DNA from: Micavibrio aeruginosavorus
GTDB lineage: Bacteria > Pseudomonadota > Alphaproteobacteria > Micavibrionales > Micavibrionaceae
Assembly: GCA_016432265.1 (NCBI GenBank)
Contig: CP066681.1
Span: forward strand, 1,204,342 to 1,268,341
DNA: 64,000 nt
Direction: 5' to 3'
Shown here: piece by piece, positions 7,132-16,304 of the stretch
Position numbering within the stretch: position 1 is the stretch's first letter
Layout of the letters: the number at the start of each line of letters is the position of its first letter
Notes under the pieces: generated by a model
Told to the model about the DNA's origin: nothing
What the model saw: the letters and a program-made list of their open reading frames with translations, nothing else
Databases searched by the model: none
Translations under genes and position numbers: made by a program

Positions 7132-8214
7132 TCAGGCTTTGGCGCTGCTCCAGGCGTCATACCCGCCTTTCAGGCTATACAGGTCGCTGAACCCGGCTCT
7201 TAGCAGGATTTCAGCCGCTTTGCGGCTGCGCGCACCGCGCTGGCAGTATAAAACGCATGTTCGGTGGCGGTAAGGGCTGAAAACTTCTGGGTCGTGGTGG
7301 AGTATGGATAGTGCCAGGTGCAAGGCATCGGGGATATGCCCCTGATCCCATTCTTCCTGTTCGCGCACGTCTATCATCAGGCATTCTTGCAACGCGCCAA
7401 GGGCGGCAATCTCGATGTCCCTGACCTCTGCGGAAAAACAAACCGGGGACGCGTATTGAGGAACAATCTCCGCCTGCGGGCGGGAGCAGATAGCGCAGTC
7501 ATGGTTCTTGGGGATGATGATAGTCTGTGTATCCATGGTTTTCACGTCCATCAGGAACAGCTTGCCCTTTAAGGGAGAGAAACTCTCATGCCCGACGATC
7601 AGCTTGATGGCCTCCATGGCCTGCATGGCGCCGATCATTCCCGCCAGAGCGCCGATCACGCCTGCTTCGGCGCAGTTGAGAACCAGGCCACGCGGCGGCT
7701 GCGGGTGCAGGCAGCGATAGCATGGGCCGTGCGCAGCATCGAAGATCGCGACCTGTCCTTCAAATCCCTGAATGGCGCCGTACACGACGGGTTTCCCCAG
7801 TTTTACCGCCATGTCGTTGATCAGGAATTTCGCGGGGAAATTGTCGGTGCAATCGAGAACGATGTCGTAGGCTGAAAATATTTCCTGCGCGTTCCGGTCA
7901 TTCAGCTCGGTGTCAAATGCATGCAGGGTGATATCCGGGTTGAGATCCTGCAGCCTGGCGCGCGCTGTCTGCGCCTTGGGCTTTCCGGCGTCGGCGGTGG
8001 CGAATAATATCTGGCGCTGAAGGTTGCTGATATCGACGCGGTCATGGTCGATGATCCCTATCGTGCCCACTCCGGCGGCGGCAAGATATTGCAATGCAGG
8101 GCAGCCAAGGCCGCCTGCTCCCACCACCAAAAGGCGCGCTGCCGCCAGCCGCATCTGGCCCTCGGTTCCCATTTCGGGCAAAATTGTCTGACGGCTGTAA
8201 CGTGCGCTATTCAT
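7132..8214 (-). CDS. moeB: MoeB/ThiF-type adenylyltransferase with C-terminal rhodanese domain
   Basis: 360 residues. An E1-like domain (about 1-245) has the nucleotide motif VVGAGGLGCPALQYLAAAGV, DHDRVDISNLQRQ, and zinc-ligand pairs CYRC and CAIC. A rhodanese domain (about 265-360) has the active-site loop CQRGARS. This is the MOCS3-like arrangement: adenylation of the C-terminal glycine of MoaD, then persulfide sulfur transfer. No separate sulfurtransferase is seen in the moa operon, so the fusion could supply both steps. It is convergent with the moa operon, 15 bases away. Confidence 0.92.
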   Translation of the reverse strand: MNSARYSRQTILPEMGTEGQMRLAAARLLVVGAGGLGCPALQYLAAAGVGTIGIIDHDRVDISNLQRQILFATADAGKPKAQTARARLQDLNPDITLHAFDTELNDRNAQEIFSAYDIVLDCTDNFPAKFLINDMAVKLGKPVVYGAIQGFEGQVAIFDAAHGPCYRCLHPQPPRGLVLNCAEAGVIGALAGMIGAMQAMEAIKLIVGHESFSPLKGKLFLMDVKTMDTQTIIIPKNHDCAICSRPQAEIVPQYASPVCFSAEVRDIEIAALGALQECLMIDVREQEEWDQGHIPDALHLALSILHHDPEVFSPYRHRTCVLYCQRGARSRKAAEILLRAGFSDLYSLKGGYDAWSSAKA

Positions 8215-8512
8215 GCTGTTATCCTATATCACCCTGCTGGTTTTCATACATTCTTTTATTAAGGGCGCTATAGCGATCATGGGTATGTTTTCAGAGGCGC
8301 ATGAAGAGGGGCGGGCAGTTTCGGCAGGGCCGAAAATACCCAAAACTCTATAAAATTCCTGTTCACGGCGCGCCGCCCCTTTAAATTTCTTGTATAGTTT
8401 CCCGATAGTTGCTAGGGCTGGATGGAATATTTTTACGTAATGCGTAGAACTATCAGGCACCGTAGGTTAATGACGGGCAATAACAATAAAGCAAACAGGG
8501 ATCGGTTGTTTC
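8215..8512. other. intergenic region between divergent moeB and rnr
   Basis: 298 bases between two divergent genes, presumably holding both promoters. The only open frames are short, in poor context, and resemble no protein I know. I see no FNR-type box, tRNA or clear hairpin here. Confidence 0.5.
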
Positions 8513-10405
8513 ATGGGACGTCAAAATCATCGCAAAAATCACGGCCAGTCGCATCATAACCATAAGGGAACGGCCGGTCATCGTGGCCGGGGTGCGGCGG
8601 CAAAACCCGCAGCCGGGCCGGTTAAGGTGCCTGATGCTTTGGTCGGGGTGATCGGCAGGGATCTGTCTGGTCGGCTCGTCCTCAATCCCTGCAGCAAGCG
8701 GGATCGTCAGATTTACGCGCTCGATGCTGCGGGCATGGCAGGGTTGGGCGAGGGCGATATTGTTCTTGCAAAACAGGGTTCGCAATTTCTCAGGAACATG
8801 CCGCAGGCCCATGCGGAGAAGAAACTGGGCCATGCTTCCGATCCGGGAATCCTGAGCCTGATCAGCGCGCACGAAAAGGGTTTGCGCACGGCCTTCAGTC
8901 AAGCCGCTCTTGATGAGACGCAGGGCATGACTGTGCCGGCGCTGCAAGGCCGGACTGATTTGCGTCAGGTGCCGCTGGTCACGATTGACGGCGCCGATGC
9001 GCGCGACTTTGATGACGCGGTTTTTGCCGAACCGACGAAGGACGGTTACCATTTGATTGTCGCGATTGCCGATGTGTCGTGGTATGTGCGTCCCGGCACG
9101 GCCTTGGATGACGAAGCCTATCAGCGCGGCAACTCGACTTATTTCCCGGATCGCGTGCTGCCGATGCTGCCGGAAAAACTATCGAACGAGCTGTGTTCTC
9201 TCAAGCCGCATGAAGACCGCGCCTGTATCGCCGCGCATCTGTGGATCGACAGCGCGGGTCAATTGCAAAAATACAGCTTCGAACGGGCATTGATGAAATC
9301 GGCCGCGCGCCTGACCTACGATCAGGTGCAAGCCGCCAAAGACGGGCGCCCCGACGCTGTGACTGCGCCCTTGATGCAAGACGTGATTGAGCCGCTTTAT
9401 GCAGCCTATGACATGTTGCGCAAGGCCCGCGATGACCGTGGTGCCATGAAGATGGATAGCCGTGAATACAAGGCCATCGTCGACCGCAACACAGGCGCCG
9501 TCAGCGGGATTGCCAGGCGTTCGTCGGCTGACAGTCACAAGCTGATTGAGGAATTTATGATTCTTGCGAACGTGGCGGCGGCTTCGGCGCTGGAAGCAAA
9601 GAATGCGCCGTGCGTCTACCGTGTCCACGACAAACCCGTTTCCGCTGAGAAGATCGAGGATCTGCGCACCTATCTGGCGACCATGGGCATCAATCTCCCC
9701 GCCGGCGACGCCGACGATCCGGAATTTTTCAACACGACGCTGGATGCCGCTAGCCAAACGCCTTATCTTGCGATTGTGCAGGACGCGATCTTGCGGGTGC
9801 AGGCCAAGGCCGTTTATAAAACCGATAATAACGGCCACTTCGGCCTGGCGCTGGAACGCTACGCGCACTTCACCTCGCCCATTCGTCGTTATGCCGATCT
9901 TCTGGTTCATCGCAGCCTTGTCGATCAAGGCGGCCTGGGGGCGGGGGGATTGAACGCGGCGCAGCGCCAGAATTTGTCGAAAATGGCCGAGCATGTTTCA
10001 AATACGGAACTGGCCTCGCAATATGCCGAACGTGTTTCGAACGATCGCTTTGCCAGTGCCTATCTTGAGTCATCGACGGGGTGCAAATTTTCCGGCACTA
10101 TCCAAAGCGTGACAGCGGCAGGCCTGTTCGTCCAGTTCAACGATATCGGCGCGGTGGGGCTGGTGCCGCTCGGCGCTTTGCCCAAGGATCGCTACCGGGT
10201 GGACGAATCGACCCGTTCGATCGTCGGAGCGCGGCGCGTTTACCGCGCCGGGGCGGCGATGGATGTATGCGTGGTCGAGGCCGATGCCTTGAAAGGGGCT
10301 TTGCTGCTTGAGCCCGCCAACGGCAACAGCGCCGATTTTCCGGGATTATCGTCGGGCGGCTCCGGCCGCAAGGCCAGACGCGGTCATTCCCGCAGTCCCG
10401 ATTAA
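8513..10405 (+). CDS. rnr: ribonuclease R (VacB/RNB family), short form
   Basis: 630-residue 3'-5' exoribonuclease. A histidine/basic N-terminal tail is followed by a reduced OB-fold region, the RNB catalytic domain (about 150-480) and an S1 domain (about 515-600). All four magnesium-binding aspartates are present in VTIDGADARDFDDAV (D159, D165, D167, D168), and the HFTSPIRRYADLLVHR motif is intact. It is shorter than E. coli RNase R (about 810), mostly because the N-terminal part is reduced. The tail ends in basic residues useful for RNA binding. Compare the degenerate RNB protein at 17183-18598. Confidence 0.93.
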   Translation: MGRQNHRKNHGQSHHNHKGTAGHRGRGAAAKPAAGPVKVPDALVGVIGRDLSGRLVLNPCSKRDRQIYALDAAGMAGLGEGDIVLAKQGSQFLRNMPQAHAEKKLGHASDPGILSLISAHEKGLRTAFSQAALDETQGMTVPALQGRTDLRQVPLVTIDGADARDFDDAVFAEPTKDGYHLIVAIADVSWYVRPGTALDDEAYQRGNSTYFPDRVLPMLPEKLSNELCSLKPHEDRACIAAHLWIDSAGQLQKYSFERALMKSAARLTYDQVQAAKDGRPDAVTAPLMQDVIEPLYAAYDMLRKARDDRGAMKMDSREYKAIVDRNTGAVSGIARRSSADSHKLIEEFMILANVAAASALEAKNAPCVYRVHDKPVSAEKIEDLRTYLATMGINLPAGDADDPEFFNTTLDAASQTPYLAIVQDAILRVQAKAVYKTDNNGHFGLALERYAHFTSPIRRYADLLVHRSLVDQGGLGAGGLNAAQRQNLSKMAEHVSNTELASQYAERVSNDRFASAYLESSTGCKFSGTIQSVTAAGLFVQFNDIGAVGLVPLGALPKDRYRVDESTRSIVGARRVYRAGAAMDVCVVEADALKGALLLEPANGNSADFPGLSSGGSGRKARRGHSRSPD

Positions 10406-10504
10406 GCCCTGATCCGCCAGAGACACGGTCAACAAGCGGGATGGTATTTGCCCCGGCAATACCCTACCATGGGCCTGTCTTAATAAAGGCAGGAAAATTG
10501 GCAA

Positions 10505-12154
10505 TTGAAGGGCAAGAATATAAAACGTTGTTTTTTCGCAACTACTCTTTCACTTGTTGCGGCTGTTTTATTGATCGAGATTAATATTAAATCCCCCCAA
10601 AAGATTCCTTGTGAACAAGATGTTTCTTATGATTGTGTTGCGCGGGAATTATTTGATTTATTGCCGGAAAAGCAAAATACATATGAACTGTTCAATCAGA
10701 ACTTACGGGAAGTTTTGTATTTTTTCTACGAGGTTGAGGATAAGAAGCTTCTAAATGATGTTCTTGCTCAATTCGAAGAGATTGAAAGAAATGGCGTCAT
10801 AGACGCATATGATAAGAGATCTGGACGAGGGTCAGGCCTGCGGGAGCCGAGTCTTAAGATGGAAAAGGCCTATTTCTTTCTGGCATTAGATCGATATGAA
10901 AGAGCGTTGGAAATCGTAAGTGAATATTCTCGCGATCAGCCACTGCAGCAACGCGAGGAAACCATAATAGGGTTTCTTGTTAAATCAAGGAAATATGATG
11001 AAGGTTTGCAAAGACTTGAGAGTTTTTTTGATGCGGGCTATCAAGGCTCTGATGTGGTTGATGCTCCAGCTTTTACCTCGCAAATGCTGTATAAATTGTT
11101 TTTTGGGTTTCTTGGAAAGGGTGAATATAGCAAGGCTGAATACGTTATATTGCTGATTGAGAAACATCCCGATCATGACGATTGGACAATGTCTGCTTAT
11201 GGAGCCTACATGAAGCTGTTGGCTAAGAAATTTGATAACAAGGAGATAAGGCAAGAGGATGTTTGTAGGGAATGGAAGCATGTATGGATGAGGAGCGCCT
11301 CAAGCCGCATTTCTGTCGATCCCTTCGTAAAATATAATTGTTTTTTAAGCGACAGAGTGGCAAGGGAGCTTGTTAAGCAGGCAAGTATCCGCCAGCGTAA
11401 TTTTTATAATTTGGCTGTCCTAGGTGAGGACGCAGAGATAAAAAGAATAATCGCTGACAGGCAGGAGCTGGCGCATAAGTACCGTGATCATCTTGGGGCG
11501 GCTGAGGTATATTTTACGCTGGACAAGAGTGATGTAGCGTATCAGTACATAGAACTGGCAAAATCTTTAATCCCTGAAATTTATAAAGAATACAGAAATG
11601 AGAAGGGCTGGTTGGCGCCAGAGTGTCAGGCCCAAGCGGTAGGCATCGTTTTGCGCGATTGGGTATCTTATCAGGCAGGTAATGATTTTATTCATAAATA
11701 CTCATGCGCAAAGCCACATAGCGGTGTATCAGATATTCTGGGTCGGCGTATGAACTCTATGGATCATTTTCTTCCCGCTTATGAGGAGCGTCTTCAGAGC
11801 GGTACAACGAATCCCTCCCTGTTGAGGCCGTTTATAGAATTGTTTGCTAGGCATGGAATGTACGACAAGGCTTTGCACGTCGTTGAACTCTATCAATCAA
11901 GCGATATGAACGCCCTTTATAAGGCACGGAGTCATGACTATCTGGAAATTCTGGCGCATTTATTGTGGGCGAATACATCGTCAGAAACGAGCGAAGGCTA
12001 TAAAAGTATACTGTGGCGGGGGTATATGGCAAACTGTATGAGTATTCATTCTGACCTTAAAAGTAATGCAGGGTACCTTAACTCCGAATATTATCGTCGT
12101 CGATCCTGCTACGTCAAATTTCTTGCCGCGCGTCAGAATTTTCTTCGCACCTAA
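10505..12154 (+). CDS. unknown exported or membrane-anchored helical-repeat protein, AT-rich
   Basis: 549 residues from a TTG start; a hydrophobic segment at about 9-25 suggests a signal peptide or N-terminal anchor. The rest is alpha-helical with spaced aromatic/leucine patterns (KAYFFLALDRYERALEIVSEY; EVYFTLDKSDVAYQYIELAKS) that look TPR-like. Paired cysteines (CEQDVSYDC) follow the anchor. Its codons are clearly AT-richer than its neighbours, suggesting recent acquisition. No enzyme motif is visible and I do not recognise the family. Confidence 0.75.
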   Translation: MKGKNIKRCFFATTLSLVAAVLLIEINIKSPQKIPCEQDVSYDCVARELFDLLPEKQNTYELFNQNLREVLYFFYEVEDKKLLNDVLAQFEEIERNGVIDAYDKRSGRGSGLREPSLKMEKAYFFLALDRYERALEIVSEYSRDQPLQQREETIIGFLVKSRKYDEGLQRLESFFDAGYQGSDVVDAPAFTSQMLYKLFFGFLGKGEYSKAEYVILLIEKHPDHDDWTMSAYGAYMKLLAKKFDNKEIRQEDVCREWKHVWMRSASSRISVDPFVKYNCFLSDRVARELVKQASIRQRNFYNLAVLGEDAEIKRIIADRQELAHKYRDHLGAAEVYFTLDKSDVAYQYIELAKSLIPEIYKEYRNEKGWLAPECQAQAVGIVLRDWVSYQAGNDFIHKYSCAKPHSGVSDILGRRMNSMDHFLPAYEERLQSGTTNPSLLRPFIELFARHGMYDKALHVVELYQSSDMNALYKARSHDYLEILAHLLWANTSSETSEGYKSILWRGYMANCMSIHSDLKSNAGYLNSEYYRRRSCYVKFLAARQNFLRT

Positions 12155-12253
12155 TTCTTAATTTTAAAGAAGGGTTTTTGATGCTATAGAATTCCAATTC
12201 TGTATTTTCAAAATTGTTTGCCACTATCTTCTTGCAACAGAACGGTCACAAAT

Positions 12254-13255
12254 ATGGAAGCATCCCGCATATACTTCTGGACTCAGGTTTTTGCCGTGGT
12301 GGCGCTGTTGCTGACGCTCTATCTCGGCCTGCTGCCGGCGATGCTGGCTGGGTTGCTGGTTTACCAACTGGTTCATTTCGGTGCTTTGCGGATGGAGCGC
12401 ATCGGCGTGTTGCCTGCGCTTGGGCGTATTATCCTGCTGGCGGCGGTGGCGACGATCGTCATTACCGCGCTCAGTTTCGGGATATTGAAATTTTCCGAGT
12501 CGCTGACGGCCGGGCCGGAGGGCATTGTCGCCCTGATGCAGGAAATGGCCGATGTCGTGGGGGAGGCGCGCACCTATATGCCGCCTTCCATGCAGGCGAT
12601 GCTTCCCGCCAACATGGAAGAATGGCAAAAATTGACTGCCGACTGGCTGTTGTCGAACGCGAAGGGCATCAGCGTTGTGGGCAAGGATGTCGGTTATTTC
12701 CTTGTGCATGTGCTGATTGGCATGGTGATCGGCGGCATGGTGGCGCTGAATCCGGCTTTTCAGGAGAATCGCCGCCCTCTGGCCGCTGCCATGCGCGAGC
12801 GGATTGTCTTCCTGGGCAGCGCCTTCAAGCGTATCGTCTTTTCACAGGTGCGCATCTCTGCGCTCAACACAGTGCTGACCGCGATATTCCTGATTGCCAT
12901 TCTGCCGGCGATGGGCTCTCCGCTGCCCTTCACCAAAACCATGGTGATCGTGACGTTTGTCGTCGGTTTGCTGCCGATCGTTGGCAATCTGATCTCGAAT
13001 ACGGTGATTTTCCTGATCGGCCTCAGCGTGTCGTCCTTTGCGGCGGTTGTATCTCTGGCTTATCTGGTGATCATTCACAAGCTGGAATATTTCTTTAACG
13101 CCCGCATCATCGGTGGACGGATCCGTTCACGGGCATGGGAGATACTGATTGCCATGATCGTGATGGAGGCGGCCTTCGGCATCGCCGGTCTGGTGGCGGC
13201 CCCGATCTATTACGCCTATATCAAGGACGAGCTTCAGGCACGGAAGCTGATATAA
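12254..13255 (+). CDS. AI-2E family transporter (PerM/TqsA-like)
   Basis: 333 residues from the ATG at 12254; an upstream in-frame start at 12218 would add 12 unconvincing residues. It has seven to eight membrane helices with an amphipathic middle segment, and the C-terminal block with LPIVGNLISN and SLAYLVIIHKLEYFF is characteristic of the AI-2E/UPF0118 family. Members export diverse small molecules; despite the name, a substrate cannot be inferred. It is followed directly by a strong terminator. Confidence 0.88.
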   Translation: MEASRIYFWTQVFAVVALLLTLYLGLLPAMLAGLLVYQLVHFGALRMERIGVLPALGRIILLAAVATIVITALSFGILKFSESLTAGPEGIVALMQEMADVVGEARTYMPPSMQAMLPANMEEWQKLTADWLLSNAKGISVVGKDVGYFLVHVLIGMVIGGMVALNPAFQENRRPLAAAMRERIVFLGSAFKRIVFSQVRISALNTVLTAIFLIAILPAMGSPLPFTKTMVIVTFVVGLLPIVGNLISNTVIFLIGLSVSSFAAVVSLAYLVIIHKLEYFFNARIIGGRIRSRAWEILIAMIVMEAAFGIAGLVAAPIYYAYIKDELQARKLI

Positions 13256-13282
13256 AAAAGCCCCCGTTCAAGGGGGCTTTTT
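13256..13282 (+). terminator. rho-independent terminator after the AI-2E transporter
   Basis: AAAAGCCCCC-GTTCA-GGGGGCTTTTT hairpin immediately after the stop codon, flanked by A and T runs, so it can also work for the convergent small gene. Confidence 0.92.
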
Positions 13283-13295
13283 ATGTATCGAAGAA

Positions 13296-13529
13296 TTAGA
13301 GCGCGAGGTTGCGGCAAAGCGAGCGGATTTCTCCGGCCTTCATATTGTTGCCCTTGGTGAAGACATGGGCTTCGCTAACGCCCATCAAGGTCGCCAGCGC
13401 GGCTTTGGTGGTCAGGTTCAGGCGCACGGCGCTTTGCAGGGTCGTGCCGAAACGGCTGGGGTTGTTGTGTTCGCCGTCGGCGATCGCCCGGAATGTGGCG
13501 CGCAGGCAGGCTTCGGTCGGTTGTGTCAT
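13296..13529 (-). CDS. small unknown protein (77 aa)
   Basis: Begins MTQPTEACLRATFRAIADG. The ATG at 13529 follows a GAAGGGTG ribosome site and is preferred to an upstream start at 13580 that would add an unlikely basic leader. There is no membrane segment. The central LTTKAALATLMGVSEAHVF stretch could form a helix-turn-helix-like pair, but this is weak. No family is recognised. Confidence 0.65.
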   Translation of the reverse strand: MTQPTEACLRATFRAIADGEHNNPSRFGTTLQSAVRLNLTTKAALATLMGVSEAHVFTKGNNMKAGEIRSLCRNLAL

Positions 13530-13643
13530 TTTTTTCACCCTTCTTTTTAAAAAGTGAGGTTTTTTACTTATTTTTTCCAAGTTCTGTCAATAAAAAACGG
13601 CAGGCCTGTACAGAAGTGATTGTTCTGCTAGGGTTTTTCGGCC

Positions 13644-14405
13644 ATGTCGCTTTTTCTGATTACCCTGATCACCGTTGCCACCTTCCTGACGGCCATCCTG
13701 TCGGGCGTGTTCGGCATGGCGGGCGGCATTATCATGATGGCGTTGCTGCTGGGGCTGCTGCCCGTGGCTTCCGCGATGGTGCTGCATGCGGCGATACAGT
13801 TGGTTTCAAACGGCTGGCGCTGCTTTCTGTGGCGCAGGCATATCGTCTGGCGCGTGACGCCGTTTTACGGGCTGGGGATCGCCGCCGGGGTGACGGCCAT
13901 CAGCTTCGTTCACTATGTGCCGGATAAGGCGCTGGCGCTGATCGTCGTGGGCGCGGTGCCGTTGCTGGCGCTGGCGGCGCAACGATTGATCACCTTGAGC
14001 ATCCTCAACCCGACGCAGACTTTCCTCACGGCGATGGTGCTGACCTTCATCCAGATGACGGGCGGTGTCGTGGGGCCGCTTCTCGATCTGCTGTACAACA
14101 ACGCGCCGCTGACGCGGCAGGAAATCGTGAGCACCAAGGCGATGACCCAGAGTGTCATGCACACGGTGCGTCTGGCTTATTTCGGTAGCCTTATTCCTTT
14201 GCTGACGGGGCGTGAAGGCTGGCCTGAGGGGTTGGATCCTGTCTGGATGCTGGTATTTATGGCGGCGGCCATCAGCGGCACAACAGCGGCGGCTCCCATT
14301 TTGCAAAGAATAAATGATAGGCATTTTAAAGAGTTAAGCCGCGCCCTGATTGTTTTGATCAGCTTTTACTGTCTGGCACGAGGGCTTTCAATGCTATTGC
14401 TTTAG
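13644..14405 (+). CDS. TauE/SafE (TSUP) family permease
   Basis: 253 residues with about eight membrane helices. The first repeat begins TFLTAILSGVFGMAGGIIMM and the second QTFLTAMVLTFIQMTGGVVGP, showing the two-fold internal repeat typical of sulfite/sulfonate exporter-like proteins. Substrates in this family are sulfur-containing organic anions; the specific one is unknown. The stop overlaps the stop of the convergent gene at 14402. Confidence 0.88.
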   Translation: MSLFLITLITVATFLTAILSGVFGMAGGIIMMALLLGLLPVASAMVLHAAIQLVSNGWRCFLWRRHIVWRVTPFYGLGIAAGVTAISFVHYVPDKALALIVVGAVPLLALAAQRLITLSILNPTQTFLTAMVLTFIQMTGGVVGPLLDLLYNNAPLTRQEIVSTKAMTQSVMHTVRLAYFGSLIPLLTGREGWPEGLDPVWMLVFMAAAISGTTAAAPILQRINDRHFKELSRALIVLISFYCLARGLSMLLL

Positions 14406-15025
14406 AGCAAGAGCGGTATTGCCCGAATTGTGAATTTTTCCAGCGGTGGAAAATCCTTAATCTGCAGGCTGATTTTGGGGCGCACAAGAAGGCCTCCATA
14501 AGGAATGGCAGCGTATCCGACAAACTCATTATAGGCTCCGCGGTCGGCTCTGTGCGGATCGGTAATGGGGTCGCCGGAAAAGTCTGTTTGTGTGGGCAGG
14601 CGATCCGCATTGTTGCAATCGCCCCCGCTATGCAGATGAGACCAAAGCCCGTTTGTGTTGCGGCAATAGCAATGATATCCCGGCTTCCCTTGGGCGGCTT
14701 TCGCGCCGTAAAAGATAGCAAGTACATGCGAGCCATCATTGGGCAGGTTATCCAGCATCTGTAAGCCATCACGTTTCGCCAGCTTCTCTTTCAAGCTTTC
14801 GATCGTAAGAGTTTCCGGGGAGGCGCTCATCTCAAAAGCGCTTGATATGTTGCCCAGCCCGTTGACGCCAATAAAAGGCAGTCCTAACCCATAACCGTAA
14901 CAATCGGTTAGGAAGGGGCCTAAATCTTTCCAGGCCGCCGGGTCAAAATCCATTTGATAGACGGGCTCGACAAGGAGCCTGTCACCCTCTTTAACCTCTT
15001 CTAATGTACTGTTTTTATTTGTCAA
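14402..15025 (-). CDS. unknown protein with a C-terminal HSGGDCN...DPHRADRG motif
   Basis: About 207 residues if the TTG at 15025, preceded by GAGGT, is used; a further TTG at 15073 would add 16 residues. The C-terminal half has GYHCYCRNTNGLWSHLHSGG then TQTDFSGDPITDPHRADRG and YNEFVGYAAIP. I have seen a similar pattern (WSHKPG ... GNxIxDPxxxDRGxYxxF) in scattered bacterial proteins of unknown role. Its histidines and cysteines are reminiscent of a small peptidase or metal site, but this is not established. It is AT-richer than the surroundings. Confidence 0.65.
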   Translation of the reverse strand: MTNKNSTLEEVKEGDRLLVEPVYQMDFDPAAWKDLGPFLTDCYGYGLGLPFIGVNGLGNISSAFEMSASPETLTIESLKEKLAKRDGLQMLDNLPNDGSHVLAIFYGAKAAQGKPGYHCYCRNTNGLWSHLHSGGDCNNADRLPTQTDFSGDPITDPHRADRGAYNEFVGYAAIPYGGLLVRPKISLQIKDFPPLEKFTIRAIPLLL

Positions 15026-15107
15026 AATTACCTCTGCAGCCGATATCCAAATATAACATTCAAATATTAACAAGCGCCAGATTTACGCATGTTTTTCCTG
15101 AAAATCT

Positions 15108-15135
15108 TTGACAAATCCCTGAAAATCCTTATAGT
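15108..15135 (+). promoter_or_regulatory. sigma70-type promoter for rpsD
   Basis: TTGACA at 15108 and TATAGT at 15130, separated by 16 bases, about 110 bases upstream of the rpsD start. Near-consensus, as expected for a ribosomal protein gene. Confidence 0.72.
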
Positions 15136-15248
15136 CCCGCCATTCCCGAAAAGTGGGGGTTATCGGCCTTCCGTTGACGTGAGCGAATAAGTTTGTTGCG
15201 CCAATACATTTAAGGATATCGGGACAATTTGTTGAAAAGGAAAAAAAC

Positions 15249-15869
15249 ATGAGTGAGAAAAAACGCCCGACGGCGAAGTACAAGATTGACCGCCGCCTGA
15301 ACTGCAACCTGTGGGGTCGTCCGAAATCCCCTTACAACACCCGTCAGACCAAACCCGGCCAGCATGGCGCTAACCGCGGCAAACTCTCTGACTACGGTCA
15401 ACAGCTCGCGGCCAAGCAAAAAATCAAGGGTTACTACGGTAACATCGGTGAAAAACAATTCCGCAAATACTACGCCGAAGCGATGCGTCTGCGCGGCGAT
15501 AACGGCCAAAACCTGATCGGCCTGCTTGAGCGCCGTCTGGATGCCGTTTGCTATCGCGCCAAGTTCGCGATCACGGTTTTCGCTGCCCGCCAGTTGGTCA
15601 GCCATGGTCATGTTCTGGTGAACGGCAAGCGCGTGAACATCGGCTCCTATCTGGTGAAGGAGGGCGATGTCATCGAGATCAAGGAAAAGTCGAAACAACT
15701 CGGTATGGTGATCGCCGCCGTGCAATCGCAGGAACGCGAAGTGCCCGAATACATTCAGCTTGATGAAAAGGCTCTGAAAGCCACTTTCCTGCGCACGCCG
15801 AAACTGGAAGACGTTCCGTACGCTTCCCAGATGCAGCCGCAACTGGTTATCGAATACTACTCCCGCTAA
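15249..15869 (+). CDS. rpsD: 30S ribosomal protein S4
   Basis: 206 residues. It binds 16S rRNA early in 30S assembly. The [19 protein letters not shown] start, the [15 protein letters not shown] helices and the RNA-binding S4 domain ([20 protein letters not shown]) are unmistakable. It is a lone gene rather than part of the alpha operon, as is common in alphaproteobacteria. It has a good upstream promoter and its own terminator. An AAAGGA ribosome site precedes the ATG. Confidence 0.98.
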   Translation: MSEKKRPTAKYKIDRRLNCNLWGRPKSPYNTRQTKPGQHGANRGKLSDYGQQLAAKQKIKGYYGNIGEKQFRKYYAEAMRLRGDNGQNLIGLLERRLDAVCYRAKFAITVFAARQLVSHGHVLVNGKRVNIGSYLVKEGDVIEIKEKSKQLGMVIAAVQSQEREVPEYIQLDEKALKATFLRTPKLEDVPYASQMQPQLVIEYYSR

Positions 15870-15895
15870 GTCGTGGGCTGATGAATTTCTCAATA

Positions 15896-15922
15896 GGGGA
15901 GCCTTTCTGGCTCCTCTTTTTT
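15896..15922 (+). terminator. rho-independent terminator of rpsD
   Basis: GGGGAGCC-TTTCT-GGCTCCTC hairpin followed by seven T residues, 27 bases after the rpsD stop. Confidence 0.92.
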
Positions 15923-15982
15923 TCTTGACCTCAATGTATTATCGTACTAACACATTATTACAATAAGGAACGAGGGAATGCC

Positions 15983-16234
15983 ATGACGACAAGACTGGAA
16001 AGCGAAGTACGATGTGACATCGCCGCTATATTGGCGCGGGCCGACATCGGGTGGGAACCGTGCGGCAGGGGCAGTATTCTCGTGAGCAAGTTTCTTGAGG
16101 CGGCGACGCGCACGCCTGAAACTTTCAGGCAGGCTAATATTCCGTTCGAGGAAATGCGCGGCGGATATCTGGTCTGCGCCTATGACATCGGCCAACTGGC
16201 CAGACAAGGCTGGCGTCCGCCGCAGATGGCATAG
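15983..16234 (+). CDS. small unknown protein (83 aa)
   Basis: MTTRLESEVRCDIAAILAR...; soluble, with no signal peptide or clear motif. A possible promoter (TTGACC just after the rpsD terminator) and an AAGGAACGAGG ribosome site precede the ATG, which makes it a credible gene. The GGYLVCAYDIGQLARQGW segment shows normal codon use. No family is recognised. Confidence 0.65.
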   Translation: MTTRLESEVRCDIAAILARADIGWEPCGRGSILVSKFLEAATRTPETFRQANIPFEEMRGGYLVCAYDIGQLARQGWRPPQMA

Positions 16235-16304
16235 AGGTTTCATTCACCGCTAAACGAGCCTTTTATTGGCGGTGTAGTACACATACATATAGCGCAGCTT
16301 GATC

